Shown: positions 1 to 9,689 of the stretch, one piece after another | Layout of the letters: every line of letters begins with the position of its first letter | Numbering within the stretch: position 1 is the first letter of the stretch | Translations under genes and position numbers: made by a program | The notes under the pieces: generated by a model | What the model saw: the letters and a program-made list of their open reading frames with translations, nothing else | Told to the model about the DNA's origin: nothing | Database searches by the model: none | Source of the DNA: Candidatus Pelagibacter communis | Lineage (GTDB): Bacteria; Pseudomonadota; Alphaproteobacteria; Pelagibacterales; Pelagibacteraceae | DNA length: 64,000 bases | Direction of reading: 5' to 3' | Assembly: GCF_012932795.1 (NCBI RefSeq) | Contig: NZ_LANA01000002.1 | Span: forward strand, 448,138 to 512,137

Positions 1-1
1 C

Positions 2-409
2 TTAACCATGTTAACTGCCTATTTATTACAAATAACAGGATTAAGATTGATAGGTGGATTACTTCTTCTTTATATAGTCTACAAACTCTATATAGATGTG
101 ATTAAAGGTCAGTCAGATAATGAGGACATTAAAGTAGATAATTCAAGTTTTATGAAAGCTATATGGACAGTTTTGCTTGCTGATTTTACAATGAGTCTTG
201 ATAATGTTTTGGGTGTGGCTGGTGCTGCAGGTGACCACTATGTATTATTAATATTTGGTTTGGCTTTATCGATAATTCTTATGGCAACAGCTGCTACCGT
301 AATATCAAGATGGATTAATGAATACAAATGGATAGCCTGGATTGGTTTAATTGCAATATTAGTTGTAGCAATAGAATTGATCTATACTGATTTAAAAATA
401 TTTATTTAA
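2..409 (+). CDS. TerC/YjbE family integral membrane protein (5' end outside window)
   Basis: This is the C-terminal part of a TerC-type membrane protein. The frame is open back to the window edge, so the ATG at 8 is probably internal. The segment LADFTMSLDNVLGVAGAA matches the acidic membrane motif of the family, in which an Asp inside a helix is thought to help metal-ion handling. Four hydrophobic helices are visible. TerC-like proteins are linked to metal (Mn2+) export or tellurite resistance, but the substrate here is unknown. The next gene starts directly after its stop, so they are probably co-transcribed. Confidence 0.8.
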   Translation, partial: LTMLTAYLLQITGLRLIGGLLLLYIVYKLYIDVIKGQSDNEDIKVDNSSFMKAIWTVLLADFTMSLDNVLGVAGAAGDHYVLLIFGLALSIILMATAATVISRWINEYKWIAWIGLIAILVVAIELIYTDLKIFI

Positions 410-1168
410 ATGTACTTACAAAAAATAAACCTTAAAAACAAATATGCATTAGTTACTGGTGCTGGCAAAGGACTTGGAAGAGCTTGCTCAATTGCACTTG
501 CTGAAGCTGGAGCAATAGTGATTGCATTAAGTAGAACGAAATCTGACCTTGATAAGCTAGAAAAAGAAATAAAAAAAATCAAAGGTAAGGTTGTTAAAAT
601 TAATTGTGATATAATGAACTATAATGATTTAAAAAATAAACTAGATAAAATTAAAATCATAGATATTTTAGTTAATAACGCTGGAACAAATATTCCAGAA
701 CCTTTTGAAAAAGTTAAACAAGAGAGTATGAACTACTTAGTAGACTTAAACCTTAAAGCAGCTTTTAATGTTGCTCAATTAGTCGTTAAAAAAATGCTAA
801 AGAATAAAAAAAGAGGTGGATCAATTATTAATATGTCTTCTCAACTTGGTCATGTTGGAATGGCAGGTAGAAATGTTTATAATATGACAAAATTTGGTAT
901 TGAGGGTTTAACAAAAGGCATGGGTGTGGAGCTTGCAAAAAAAAACATTAGAGTAAATACAGTAGCCCCTACTTTTGTTGCTACACCAATGGTCAAAAGA
1001 TTTTTTAAGAATAAAGATTTTAAAAAACTAGCCCTAGGTAACATACCAATGAAAAAGCTTGCAACAGAAAGTGATATTGCAACAAGTGTTTGTTTTTTAG
1101 CTTCTTCTGCCTCATCAATGATTACAGGAACATCTATAATAATAGATGGTGGTTGGACAGCTCAATAA
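410..1168 (+). CDS. Short-chain dehydrogenase/reductase (SDR), FabG-like
   Basis: A classical 252-residue SDR, an NAD(P)-dependent oxidoreductase. The Rossmann glycine motif TGAGKGLGRA lies near residue 16, NNAG near residue 90, the catalytic Ser in NMSSQLG, and the Tyr/Lys pair in YNMTK. The C-terminus IIIDGGWTAQ is typical of gluconate-5-dehydrogenase/FabG-like SDRs. The start directly follows the stop of the upstream gene, and the stop overlaps the ATG of the next by one base (TAATG), so this is a tight operon. The substrate cannot be told from the sequence. Hydratase and creatinase-like neighbours suggest small-molecule catabolism. Confidence 0.9.
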   Translation: MYLQKINLKNKYALVTGAGKGLGRACSIALAEAGAIVIALSRTKSDLDKLEKEIKKIKGKVVKINCDIMNYNDLKNKLDKIKIIDILVNNAGTNIPEPFEKVKQESMNYLVDLNLKAAFNVAQLVVKKMLKNKKRGGSIINMSSQLGHVGMAGRNVYNMTKFGIEGLTKGMGVELAKKNIRVNTVAPTFVATPMVKRFFKNKDFKKLALGNIPMKKLATESDIATSVCFLASSASSMITGTSIIIDGGWTAQ

Positions 1169-1953
1169 TGTTTAGATTGCTGATTATCATAGCAATTTTT
1201 TTTTCAACTCAATCTTTTGCATTAGAATTCCAGGGGAAATTTATTCAAGGTCATTTCATCATTGGAAAAACTGACCCTGGTAATTCAGTTTTATTAGATA
1301 AAAAAAGAATTAAAATTTCAAAGGATGGTTATTTTGCTTTTGGTATTGGAAAAGATAGAAAATTAGACATTACAATAACTGAAAATAATAAAAATATTGT
1401 AAAAAAGATTAAAAAGAGAAAATACGATATTCAAAGAATTGAAGGATTGCCTAAAAAAAAAGTTACACCACCAGAAGAATTTTATGCAAGAATAAAAAAA
1501 GAAAATAAATTAATAGCTGATGCAAGAGAGATTGAGAGTGACTTACAGTTTTTTAGAGAAAAGTTTATTTTGCCAGTTGATGATGCAATAATTACTGGCG
1601 TTTATGGTAGTCAAAGAATTTTAAATGGAATACCTAAATGGCCACACTATGGTTTAGATTTTGCCCAAAAAAAAGGTACTCCTATTAAAGCAATGAATAG
1701 TGGTATTGTTACTTTAGCAGAAAAAGATTTATTTTATACGGGTGCTACTTTAATATTTGATCATGGTCATGGAATTTCTACTCTATACATGCATATGGAT
1801 AAAATTTTTGTAAATGTAGGTGATCATGTTAAAAAAGGAGATATTATTGCAACTGTTGGTTCATCAGGTAGATCAACTGGACCTCATCTTGATGTAAGGC
1901 TTAATTGGTTTGGTGCTAGACTAGATCCTGCAACTATATTAAACATTCAATAG
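1168..1953 (+). CDS. Secreted M23-family (LytM-like) peptidase
   Basis: A 261-residue protein with an N-terminal signal peptide (MFRLLIIIAIFFSTQSFA) and a C-terminal M23/LytM domain, so it probably acts on periplasmic peptidoglycan or as an amidase activator. The start is set at the ATG overlapping the SDR stop, because the longer reading frame would put extra residues before a clean signal peptide. The first zinc motif HxxxD is present (H160, D164 in HYGLDF). The usual HxH is HLD here (H240, D242 in GPHLDVRL), a variant I recall from a subfamily ending in NWF.x.RLDP, as here. Whether it still cleaves peptide bonds is uncertain. Confidence 0.85.
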   Translation: MFRLLIIIAIFFSTQSFALEFQGKFIQGHFIIGKTDPGNSVLLDKKRIKISKDGYFAFGIGKDRKLDITITENNKNIVKKIKKRKYDIQRIEGLPKKKVTPPEEFYARIKKENKLIADAREIESDLQFFREKFILPVDDAIITGVYGSQRILNGIPKWPHYGLDFAQKKGTPIKAMNSGIVTLAEKDLFYTGATLIFDHGHGISTLYMHMDKIFVNVGDHVKKGDIIATVGSSGRSTGPHLDVRLNWFGARLDPATILNIQ

Positions 1954-2729
1954 TGAAAAAAACCTTATTAGAAAAAACAGCAGATAAATTAGTTAATGCA
2001 TTTGTTAATAATAAGATAATTGCTCCTCTTCCCTCAAAATATACAAAAAAACTAAGTGAAGCTGAAAAATTAAGAAAACTTTGTGAAAGTAAAATTTCTG
2101 ACCCAATAATAGGATTTAAAGCTGCAGGGACTGGAATTCCTTTAATTAAAAAATTAAAAGAAAAAGAACCATTTTATGCTTCAGTTTACAAAAGAAATTT
2201 TTTAAAAAATGGAAAAAAAGTAAAAATTAACAAATCTACTTTAGGTATTGAGCTAGAGGTTTGTTATTTAGTTAAAAAAAATTTCTTCTTATCCAAAGGA
2301 TCAATTACAATGAAAAATATTCCAAAATTTATTTCTCATATGGCTCCTTGTATTGAAGTAGTAGGTTATAGGCAAAGAAAAAAAGGAATTACATCATTTG
2401 GTGATTTGTGTAGTGATTTTGGTGCAAATGTTAAGTTTTTAATTGGACAAAAGAAAAAGTACAAAAAAATTAAAATTGGAAACCTCAAAACAGTTATTTC
2501 AAATAAAAAAGTAAATCAAAGTGTTTCTGGCAACACAAATACAGTTTATATAAACCCTTTAAATTCACTTCGTTTTGTACTTAACAAACTCAAAAAAGAT
2601 AAAATTAATCTCAATAAAGATTTCTATGTTTTTACTGGTTCTACAGTTGGTGTTGTGCCAATTATGGGTAAAGGTCTTTACACAGGAAAAATAGATAAAT
2701 TGGGATCAGCAAAAGCTATTATTTATTAA
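1953..2729 (+). CDS. 2-keto-4-pentenoate hydratase (MhpD-like, FAH superfamily)
   Basis: A 258-residue protein of the fumarylacetoacetate hydrolase superfamily, resembling 2-oxopent-4-enoate hydratases and 2-oxo-hept-3-ene-dioate hydratases. Visible pieces are FKAAGTGIP, the acidic metal-site region GIELEVCYLV, and the C-terminal GSTVGVVPIMGKG. It appears to start at a GTG that overlaps the upstream TAG stop by one base, and it ends with the same kind of overlap into the next ATG, so translation is coupled across the operon. It probably hydrates or decarboxylates an unsaturated 2-oxo acid. The real substrate is unknown. Confidence 0.8.
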   Translation: MKKTLLEKTADKLVNAFVNNKIIAPLPSKYTKKLSEAEKLRKLCESKISDPIIGFKAAGTGIPLIKKLKEKEPFYASVYKRNFLKNGKKVKINKSTLGIELEVCYLVKKNFFLSKGSITMKNIPKFISHMAPCIEVVGYRQRKKGITSFGDLCSDFGANVKFLIGQKKKYKKIKIGNLKTVISNKKVNQSVSGNTNTVYINPLNSLRFVLNKLKKDKINLNKDFYVFTGSTVGVVPIMGKGLYTGKIDKLGSAKAIIY

Positions 2730-3880
2730 TGGCATTACATTTTACCAAGGAAGAGTTTCAAAAAAGAAAATCTAATATTTTGAAATCTATGAAGGAGCAA
2801 AATTTAGATGCTCTTCTAATGTTTAGACAAGAGTCTATGTACTGGCTTACTGGATATGATACTTTTGGTTATGTTTTTTTTCAAACTTTAGTATTAGATC
2901 AAAAGGGAAATATTATTCTTTTAACTAGAGCACCTGATTTAAGACAGGCTCAAAATACTTCAAACATTGAAGATATTAGAATTTGGGTTGATAAAGATAA
3001 TTCTAATCCAACAAATAACCTCAAGTTGATTTTAGATGAGTTAAGTTTAAAAGGTAAAAAAATTGGTATCGAATATGAAGCTTATGGAATGACTGGTCGC
3101 AATGCTTTAAGATTAAATAAATCTTTAGAAAATTATTGTGAAATTGAAGATCAATCAGAGTTAATTACAAAACATAGAGTTATTAAATCTAATGAAGAAA
3201 TTATTTATATAAAAAGGGCTGCAGAATTAGCTGACAAGGCTCTAGATGAGGCTTGGAAATATACAAAAGCTGGTCAAAGTGAAGCAAAAATTTTAGCAGA
3301 AATGCAAAGAGTTGTTTTAGAAGGTGGTGGTGATTATCCAGCTAATGAATATATAATAGGATCAGGTCACAATGCTTTACTTTGTAGATATCAGGCAGAA
3401 AAAAGAATTTTATCTAATACCGACCAACTAAGCATTGAGTGGGCAGGAGCTTTTAGACACTACCATTCAGCAATGTTTAGAACAATACCAATAGGTAAAG
3501 CAGATCCAAAACACATAAAAATGCATGAAGCATGCCTTGAAGCTTTAACTAATTGTGAAAAAAATCTTGTTACTGGCAAAACTGCTGGGGATGTTTTTGA
3601 CATACATGCAAAAACATTTGATGATTTGGGTTTTAATGCAGCTAGAATGAATGCATGTGGTTACTCTCTAGGTTCAACCTTTTCCCCAAATTGGATGGAC
3701 TGGCCAATGCTATACACCGGCAATCCTTATGTCATCACACCAGGCAACGTCTTCTTTATGCACATGATACTAATGGACTCAGAAAATCAATTAGCTATGA
3801 ATCTAGGAGAAACTTATCTAGTAACTGAAAATGGTAATGAAAGATTAGGTAAACAAAAACTTGATTTAGTAGTTCTTTAA
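2729..3880 (+). CDS. Creatinase-like M24 family protein lacking metal ligands
   Basis: A 383-residue pita-bread-fold protein of the Xaa-Pro aminopeptidase/creatinase family. It has the N-terminal creatinase domain (MFRQESMYWLTGYDTFGYV) and the C-terminal M24 domain. In metallo-M24 enzymes the two Asp ligands sit in a D-x-G...D-M-x-R-T context. Here that stretch is SIEWAGAFRHYHSAMFRT, with Glu and Ala instead, and NACGYSLG and HMILMDS follow. It therefore resembles creatinase-type metal-independent hydrolases more than a peptidase. It is the last gene of the operon and converges on a flavoprotein gene with a 13 bp gap. Confidence 0.8.
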   Translation: MALHFTKEEFQKRKSNILKSMKEQNLDALLMFRQESMYWLTGYDTFGYVFFQTLVLDQKGNIILLTRAPDLRQAQNTSNIEDIRIWVDKDNSNPTNNLKLILDELSLKGKKIGIEYEAYGMTGRNALRLNKSLENYCEIEDQSELITKHRVIKSNEEIIYIKRAAELADKALDEAWKYTKAGQSEAKILAEMQRVVLEGGGDYPANEYIIGSGHNALLCRYQAEKRILSNTDQLSIEWAGAFRHYHSAMFRTIPIGKADPKHIKMHEACLEALTNCEKNLVTGKTAGDVFDIHAKTFDDLGFNAARMNACGYSLGSTFSPNWMDWPMLYTGNPYVITPGNVFFMHMILMDSENQLAMNLGETYLVTENGNERLGKQKLDLVVL

Positions 3881-3893
3881 AATTTACTATTTT

Positions 3894-5198
3894 TTAAATT
3901 TCATTTTTTGCTCTAAAACGTTCATAAATTAACCTACTTTTAATCCCAATATCTAAGAATGGTTGAGGAAGAAGCCAAGTTGGTTTGTGTCTTGTCTCTA
4001 TAGTTTCAATTTCTTTAGTATGCTCATTACTTGCTTTTATTGCAATTTGTTCACCAAATAAAGTTCCAACTCCTATGCCTGAACCATTATAGCAACCTGC
4101 AACAAATACATTGGTGTCAATTTTCTCAAAAATTTGAGAACTATTTCTTGTTCTTGAGACAATTCCAGACCATGATGATTGAATAATGTCATCTGGCAGT
4201 TGAGGAAATCTTTTTTTTATACCTATTTTTTGTTTAAAAGATCTTTTGTCTAAATCCATTTTAGACATTTTTAAAGGGTTATGCACTTCTGCTGTATTTC
4301 TTATTAAGATCCTCTTATCTTTTGTCATTCTGATAGTTGCTCCCATTGGTCTTACTGGTAAAACTCCCCATTCTTTTGGTTCCCCAATAGATTTAAATTC
4401 TTCATTTGATAAAGATCTTGTCATGCTTGCAGTTAAAGTAAGTGGAAAATTGTAATTCTTTTTAATACCTAAAGATTTTAAAAATCCATTTGTTGCAAAA
4501 ATAATTTTCTGTGAATGAATTGTTCCATTTTTGAAATAACACTTAACTTTATCATTGGTTGCCTCCCATTTTAATAATGAAGTATTTTCAAATAATTGTA
4601 CGTTTTCAGGTAATGTGTCAATCATTGCTCTTACTAATTTACCTGGATGTAATAAAATTCCTCCTTTGGTATTAAGGGCTATATTATAAAAACTTGTTCC
4701 TAATCTTTTTTTAAGTTCACTATTAAAAAACAAATTATGTTCAAAACCTAATTTTGTTAGAGTTTCTGAAAAATTTGTTAATATTCTTTCATCATTAGCA
4801 TTTGATGAGGCAAAAAACTTACCACACTCATTCCAATCACAGTCAACTTGATATTCTTTTATAAATTTTTTAACAACTTGAATTCCTAGTTCATAAATAT
4901 TTGCTTTTTTTTTGTAGTTTTCTAATTCTTTATTTGATGTGAAGCCGTCATTAAGTGTTGTATCAACCAGATATCCTGAGTTTCTAGAACTTGCTCCCTC
5001 ACCTGCTAATTGTGCATCTATCAAGATTATCTTTTGATTGGGATGTAATTGACCTAATTTTCTTGCAGCAGACAAACCTGTATAACCAGCACCAATTATT
5101 ATCCAGTCGCAGTTCTCATCAGACTGTATAGATTTTACATCATTTCTTGGAACAAGATCATTAATCCAGCTACAGCTATTATCATTTACTACTTCCAT
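3894..5198 (-). CDS. FAD-dependent oxidoreductase (DAO/DadA family), possible taurine or sulfonate dehydrogenase
   Basis: A 434-residue amine-oxidase-like flavoprotein. The ADP-binding motif IIGAGYTGLSAARKLG lies near residues 34-49, followed by the second FAD element GASSRNSGY and a C-terminal VFVAGCYNGSGIGVGTLFG. Proteins of this family deaminate amines or amino acids and pass electrons to the chain or to oxygen. It lies 40 bp downstream of xsc on the same strand, so it may supply sulfoacetaldehyde by oxidising taurine, taking the place of TauXY or Tpa. That role is inferred from position only. Gamma-glutamylputrescine oxidase-like activity is an alternative. Confidence 0.75.
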   Translation of the reverse strand: MEVVNDNSCSWINDLVPRNDVKSIQSDENCDWIIIGAGYTGLSAARKLGQLHPNQKIILIDAQLAGEGASSRNSGYLVDTTLNDGFTSNKELENYKKKANIYELGIQVVKKFIKEYQVDCDWNECGKFFASSNANDERILTNFSETLTKLGFEHNLFFNSELKKRLGTSFYNIALNTKGGILLHPGKLVRAMIDTLPENVQLFENTSLLKWEATNDKVKCYFKNGTIHSQKIIFATNGFLKSLGIKKNYNFPLTLTASMTRSLSNEEFKSIGEPKEWGVLPVRPMGATIRMTKDKRILIRNTAEVHNPLKMSKMDLDKRSFKQKIGIKKRFPQLPDDIIQSSWSGIVSRTRNSSQIFEKIDTNVFVAGCYNGSGIGVGTLFGEQIAIKASNEHTKEIETIETRHKPTWLLPQPFLDIGIKSRLIYERFRAKNEI

Positions 5199-5238
5199 GT
5201 AGCAAGATTATTATAACATTTGACCTATTAAAAGATAT

Positions 5239-7023
5239 TTAAGAAACCAAAGAAGGTTGCTTGATCATGTCTTCTTTTTTGATTCCTGCAACTTTAACTG
5301 GTCTTTTCATAGCATCTCTTCTGAAAGGCTCTCCCAGTTCTTGGTTAAGAATTACTTCAATAAATGTTGTAATTCCTTTCTTTTGATCTTCACATGATTG
5401 TTTGATTGCAGCTGTTGTCTCTTCCATAGTGCGGACTGTAACACCCTTTAAACCACAGGCATCAGCAACTTTTGCATAACTTAATTCTGGATCAAGTTCT
5501 GTTCCAACAAAATTATCATCAAACCATAAAGTAGTATTTCTTTTTTCAGCGCCCCATTGGTAGTTTCTAAAAATTACCATTGAAATTGCTGGCCATTCTT
5601 CTCTAGCACATGAGCTCATTTCGTTCATACTAATACCGAATGCACCATCACCTGCAAAACCAATTACCGGTGTATCAGGACATCCAATTTTTGCTCCAAG
5701 AATTGCTGGAAAACCATAACCACAAGGACCAAATAAGCCTGGTGCTAAATATTTTCTACCTTTTTCAAATGTAGGGTAAGCATTTCCAATTGCACAATTA
5801 TTTCCAATATCACTTGAGATAATTACGTCATCAGGCATTCCTGCTTGAATTCCTCTCCATGCTTCTCTAGGAGACATTCTATCTGCATCTCTTTTTCTAG
5901 CTTCTGCGTTCCAAACTGTACCTTCATCATCATCTTCATGATCAAGACTTGATAGCTCTTGTAACCAAGCAGATTTAGTTTGGTGGATGGTATTTTTTCT
6001 CTCTTCTCTATTTTTGTCTCCTGCTGTTGAAGTGAGTTGAGCTAAAATTTGTTGAGATACCAATTTTGCATCCCCACAAATACCAACTGATACTTTTTTA
6101 GTTAAACCAATTCTATCTGAGTTCATATCAACTTGAATAATACTTGCATCTTTTGGCCAGTAGTCCATTCCATAACCCGGTAAAGTTGAGAAAGGGTTTA
6201 ATCTTGTACCAAGTGCAAGAACAACATCTGCTTTCTTAATTAATTCCATTCCAGCTTTTGATCCATTATATCCTAATGGTCCAGCAGCTAATGGATGGCT
6301 TCCTGGGAAACTATCATTATGCTGATATCCTGAACAAACTGGGGCATCTAGTTTTTCAGCTAATTTTTTACAATCTTCAATCGCTCCACCAATCACAACA
6401 CCAGCACCAGATAATATTACCGGAAACTTAGCGTTTGATAATAAGTCAGCTGCCTTTTTAATTGCATCAACTCCACCTGCTTGTCTTTCCAATCTAACAA
6501 TTGGGGGAAGATCAATATCAATTACTTGTGTCCAATAATCTCTTGGAACATTTATTTGTGCAGGAGCTGACCCCCTAATAGCTTTTTCAATTACTCTATT
6601 TAATACTTCTGCCATTCTTGAAGGATCTCTAACTTCTTCTTGGTAGCAAACCATATCTTTAAATAGATTCATTTGTTCTACTTCTTGAAAACCACCTTGG
6701 CCCATTGTTTTATTTGCAGCTTGTGGTGTTACTAATAATAATGGTGTGTGGTTCCAGTATGCAGTTTTTATTGGTGTTACAAGACCAGTTATTCCTGGAC
6801 CATTTTGTGCAATTACCATTGACATTTTACCAGTAGATCTTGTGTAACCATCTGCAATTAATCCACCATTTGTTTCATGAGCAACGTCCCAAAAAGTAAT
6901 TCCAGCATCTGGAAAAATATCTGAAATAGGCATAAAGGCTGAACCAATAATTCCAAACGCATGTTCAATTCCGTGCATCTGTAAAACTTTTACAAAAGCT
7001 TCCTCTGTTGTCATTTTAGTCAT
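5239..7023 (-). CDS. xsc: Sulfoacetaldehyde acetyltransferase
   Basis: A 594-residue thiamine-diphosphate enzyme that converts sulfoacetaldehyde plus phosphate to acetyl phosphate and sulfite, the key step in taurine and isethionate breakdown. The N-terminus (HGIEHAFGIIGSAFMPISD, then FWDVAHETNGGLIADG) and NGPGITGLVTPIKTAYWNH match the Xsc subfamily rather than acetolactate synthase. The C-terminal ThDP/Mg motif is GDGAFGISMNEMSS. Length is normal for Xsc. It is divergent from suyAB across 110 bp and is followed by a flavoprotein oxidase. A second Met four codons in is an alternative start. Confidence 0.95.
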   Translation of the reverse strand: MTKMTTEEAFVKVLQMHGIEHAFGIIGSAFMPISDIFPDAGITFWDVAHETNGGLIADGYTRSTGKMSMVIAQNGPGITGLVTPIKTAYWNHTPLLLVTPQAANKTMGQGGFQEVEQMNLFKDMVCYQEEVRDPSRMAEVLNRVIEKAIRGSAPAQINVPRDYWTQVIDIDLPPIVRLERQAGGVDAIKKAADLLSNAKFPVILSGAGVVIGGAIEDCKKLAEKLDAPVCSGYQHNDSFPGSHPLAAGPLGYNGSKAGMELIKKADVVLALGTRLNPFSTLPGYGMDYWPKDASIIQVDMNSDRIGLTKKVSVGICGDAKLVSQQILAQLTSTAGDKNREERKNTIHQTKSAWLQELSSLDHEDDDEGTVWNAEARKRDADRMSPREAWRGIQAGMPDDVIISSDIGNNCAIGNAYPTFEKGRKYLAPGLFGPCGYGFPAILGAKIGCPDTPVIGFAGDGAFGISMNEMSSCAREEWPAISMVIFRNYQWGAEKRNTTLWFDDNFVGTELDPELSYAKVADACGLKGVTVRTMEETTAAIKQSCEDQKKGITTFIEVILNQELGEPFRRDAMKRPVKVAGIKKEDMIKQPSLVS

Positions 7024-7133
7024 AATAATTAAGCCTTTCCGTCTATATTGTTAAAATTCTATAAATAATTTGTTAAATTAAAAGATTAATATATAAGAAT
7101 TATAAAATTTCAAACAAACAAATCGACACAATT
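7024..7133. promoter_or_regulatory. Divergent promoter region between xsc and suyA
   Basis: This 110 bp AT-rich gap separates the minus-strand xsc operon from the plus-strand suyAB operon. Both sulfite-releasing pathways are thus likely controlled from one intergenic region. I do not see a clear operator palindrome. The placement is the evidence. Confidence 0.5.
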
Positions 7134-7418
7134 ATGACCACAGATATTATTATTCACGATGAAAAAGATAACGTAGGAGTTGTCGTTATTGACAAAATTG
7201 CTCCAAAACAAGATTGTGCATGCTGGATTATGGAAAATGATAAGACAGTCCAAATTCAATCAATAGATGAAATTCAATTGGGACATAAAATTGCAATGGT
7301 TGACCTTAGTGAAGGTGATACTATTTTAAAATATGGTCATGATATCGGAAAAGTAGTTAAATCAATAAAAAAAGGTGAGCACGTTCATGTTCACAATGTA
7401 AAAACTAAGAAGTGGTAA
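7134..7418 (+). CDS. suyA: (2R)-sulfolactate sulfo-lyase subunit alpha (UxaA N-terminal/SAF-type)
   Basis: A 94-residue SAF-domain protein equivalent to the N-terminal domain of altronate dehydratase. Visible pieces include [27 protein letters not shown] and [16 protein letters not shown]. SuyA and SuyB together cleave 3-sulfolactate to pyruvate and sulfite. Altronate dehydratase is normally one chain of about 500 residues, while a roughly 90-residue subunit followed by a roughly 390-residue subunit is the SuyAB arrangement. The divergent xsc supports a sulfonate role. A split hydroxy-acid dehydratase with another substrate cannot be excluded. Confidence 0.85.
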   Translation: MTTDIIIHDEKDNVGVVVIDKIAPKQDCACWIMENDKTVQIQSIDEIQLGHKIAMVDLSEGDTILKYGHDIGKVVKSIKKGEHVHVHNVKTKKW

Positions 7419-7423
7419 AAAAT

Positions 7424-8590
7424 ATGGAAATTCCAAAAAGTTTTTTAGGTTATAAAAGAGAAAATGGCAGAGCTGGTACTAGAAATCATGTAATTATTCT
7501 TCCAGTAGATGATATTTCAAATGCATGTGCTGAAGCTGTAGCTAATAATATTAAGGGTACTATTGCACTTCCGCACTCTTATGGAAGACTTCAATTTGGA
7601 GCAGATTTAGAATTACATTTTAGAACGATGATTGGAACAGGAAGTAACCCAAATGTTGCAGCTGTTATAGTTATTGGAATTGAACCAAAATGGACAAAGA
7701 AAATAGTTGATGGAATTGCCAAAACAGGAAAGCCAGTTGAAGGTTTCCATATTGAGCGTACTGGAGATATTGGTACTGTTATGAAAGCTTCTAAAAAGGC
7801 TCAAGAATTTGTAATGTGGGCATCCGAAAAACAAAGGGAAGAATGTCCTCTAAGTGATTTATGGATTTCAGTTAAGTGTGGTGAGTCAGATACAACATCT
7901 GGATTAGCAGCAAATCCTACTGTTGGAAATTTAATGGATAAATTAGAACCAATGGGTGTTCATTTATGTTTTGGAGAAACTTCAGAACTAACTGGCGCTG
8001 AAAATGTTTGTGCTAAAAGAGGTGCTACACCAGAAGCCTCAGAAAAATTTATGAAAACATGGAATTCATATAATGATTTTATACTTAAAGAAGCAACTGA
8101 CGATCTTTCAGAAAGTCAACCTACAGCTGGAAATATTGCAGGTGGTCTTACAACAATAGAGGAAAAGGCATTTGGTAACTTTCAAAAAATTGGTTCATGT
8201 AAATTTATTGATGTACTAGAGCCAGCAGAAGAACCAACTAAAGGTAAGGGCTTATACTTTATGGATACATCCTCAGCAGCAGCTGAATGTGTAACACTTC
8301 AGGCAGCAGCTGGATTCAATATTCACCTATTTCCTACTGGTCAAGGTAATATTGTGGGGAACCCAATAGAACCTGTAGTTAAGCTAACTGCTAACCCGTT
8401 AACTGTTAAAGGCATGGGTGAACATATTGACTGCGATGTGTCAAAAATACTATCTCGTCAAATGAATATGTCTGAAGCGGGGGATGAATTAATCAAAACA
8501 ACTCTTAGAGTTGCTAATGGAAGGTTAACTTGTGCTGAAGCCTTGGGTCATAAAGAGTTTGTTATGACAAAGCTTTACAGAAGTGCTTAA
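7424..8590 (+). CDS. suyB: (2R)-sulfolactate sulfo-lyase subunit beta
   Basis: The catalytic UxaA-type subunit, 388 residues from the ATG chosen here. A GTG at 7412 overlapping the suyA stop is the alternative start. Family features are [21 protein letters not shown] at the start, then [20 protein letters not shown] and [20 protein letters not shown], which include Cys residues likely to hold the iron site of this dehydratase family. Together with SuyA it should convert sulfolactate to pyruvate and sulfite. The next gene, a predicted exporter, starts within its last codons, so co-translation is likely. Confidence 0.88.
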   Translation: MEIPKSFLGYKRENGRAGTRNHVIILPVDDISNACAEAVANNIKGTIALPHSYGRLQFGADLELHFRTMIGTGSNPNVAAVIVIGIEPKWTKKIVDGIAKTGKPVEGFHIERTGDIGTVMKASKKAQEFVMWASEKQREECPLSDLWISVKCGESDTTSGLAANPTVGNLMDKLEPMGVHLCFGETSELTGAENVCAKRGATPEASEKFMKTWNSYNDFILKEATDDLSESQPTAGNIAGGLTTIEEKAFGNFQKIGSCKFIDVLEPAEEPTKGKGLYFMDTSSAAAECVTLQAAAGFNIHLFPTGQGNIVGNPIEPVVKLTANPLTVKGMGEHIDCDVSKILSRQMNMSEAGDELIKTTLRVANGRLTCAEALGHKEFVMTKLYRSA

Positions 8591-9689
8591 AGATAATTTT
8601 TATAAATCAACGCTATTTAAAAAATACATGGTCATAGTACCAGGTATAACTTTAGCTTTTGTTCTCTACTCCCTTTCTCAAGGCCTAAATAACATTATTG
8701 GTATTGAGTTATTAGGTTATAGTAAAAGTCCTATATCTACAGCTATGATTGCAATCATAGTAGGTATTACTCTTGGAAATATATTTCAAATAAGAAAAGG
8801 TTTTTTACTTGGAATAGATTTTACTCAAAAATATATTTTAAAACTTGGAATAATATGCCTTGGAATTCAGCTAAAGCCATTTGAATTTTTAAAATTTGGT
8901 ACAATCGCTATTCCATTAATCATTATCTGCATAATAAGTGTATTAATTATAGTCAAATTACTTATCAAAAAATTAAAGATTTCAACAAGGATGGCTTATT
9001 TAATTTCAATTGGAAGTACAGTTTGTGGAACAACTGCTATAATGGCAACTGCACCAGTTATAAAAGCAAGTAAAGGTGAGATTGCATATGCTATAGCAAA
9101 CATGACTGTCTTTGGAATAATCTCAATGCTTATATATCCATATTTTGCAAATATTTATTTTGATGGCGATCCTTTGTTTGTTGGATTATTTCTAGGAACA
9201 GCTATTCATGAAACATCTCAAGTTGCAGCTGCAGGATTAATTTATGATCAACAATTTAATAGTCCTGAAACTTTAAATATTGCAACTGTTACGAAATTAA
9301 TTAGAAATACCTTTTTAGTAATTATGATTCCTCTATTCGCTATTTTATATAATAGAAATACAACAAATAATAAAAGCTATTCTATAACTAGTATATTTCC
9401 TTATTTTGTTTTAGGTTTTATAGGAATGATTATCTTTCGAAATATAGGAGATCAATTTTTTTTAAATGAGAGCTCAGAACAAATTTGGCAAAGCTCAATA
9501 TCCAATATTAAAGATTCAGCTAAAATATTTTTAAGCATGGCCATGGCTGCAGTGGGGCTATCAACTAATTTAAAAGACATAAAATCAATGGGCTATAAAC
9601 CCTTTATAGTAGGATTTATTGCAATGATAACAGTAGGTTTAGTTAGTATTACAACAATGCAAGTATTCACTAAAATTTTTATATCTTAG
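8583..9689 (+). CDS. UPF0324/YeiH family membrane protein, predicted sulfite or sulfate exporter
   Basis: A 368-residue polytopic protein with about ten hydrophobic helices, matching UPF0324 (COG2855, YeiH). Typical pieces are [42 protein letters not shown] and [15 protein letters not shown]. Members beside sulfonate-degradation genes have been proposed to export sulfite or sulfate. Here the gene overlaps suyB by eight bases (GTG start at 8583), fitting removal of the released sulfite. An ATG at 8628 is an alternative start. The 3' end overlaps the convergent next gene by 11 bp. Confidence 0.85.
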   Translation: MLKDNFYKSTLFKKYMVIVPGITLAFVLYSLSQGLNNIIGIELLGYSKSPISTAMIAIIVGITLGNIFQIRKGFLLGIDFTQKYILKLGIICLGIQLKPFEFLKFGTIAIPLIIICIISVLIIVKLLIKKLKISTRMAYLISIGSTVCGTTAIMATAPVIKASKGEIAYAIANMTVFGIISMLIYPYFANIYFDGDPLFVGLFLGTAIHETSQVAAAGLIYDQQFNSPETLNIATVTKLIRNTFLVIMIPLFAILYNRNTTNNKSYSITSIFPYFVLGFIGMIIFRNIGDQFFLNESSEQIWQSSISNIKDSAKIFLSMAMAAVGLSTNLKDIKSMGYKPFIVGFIAMITVGLVSITTMQVFTKIFIS

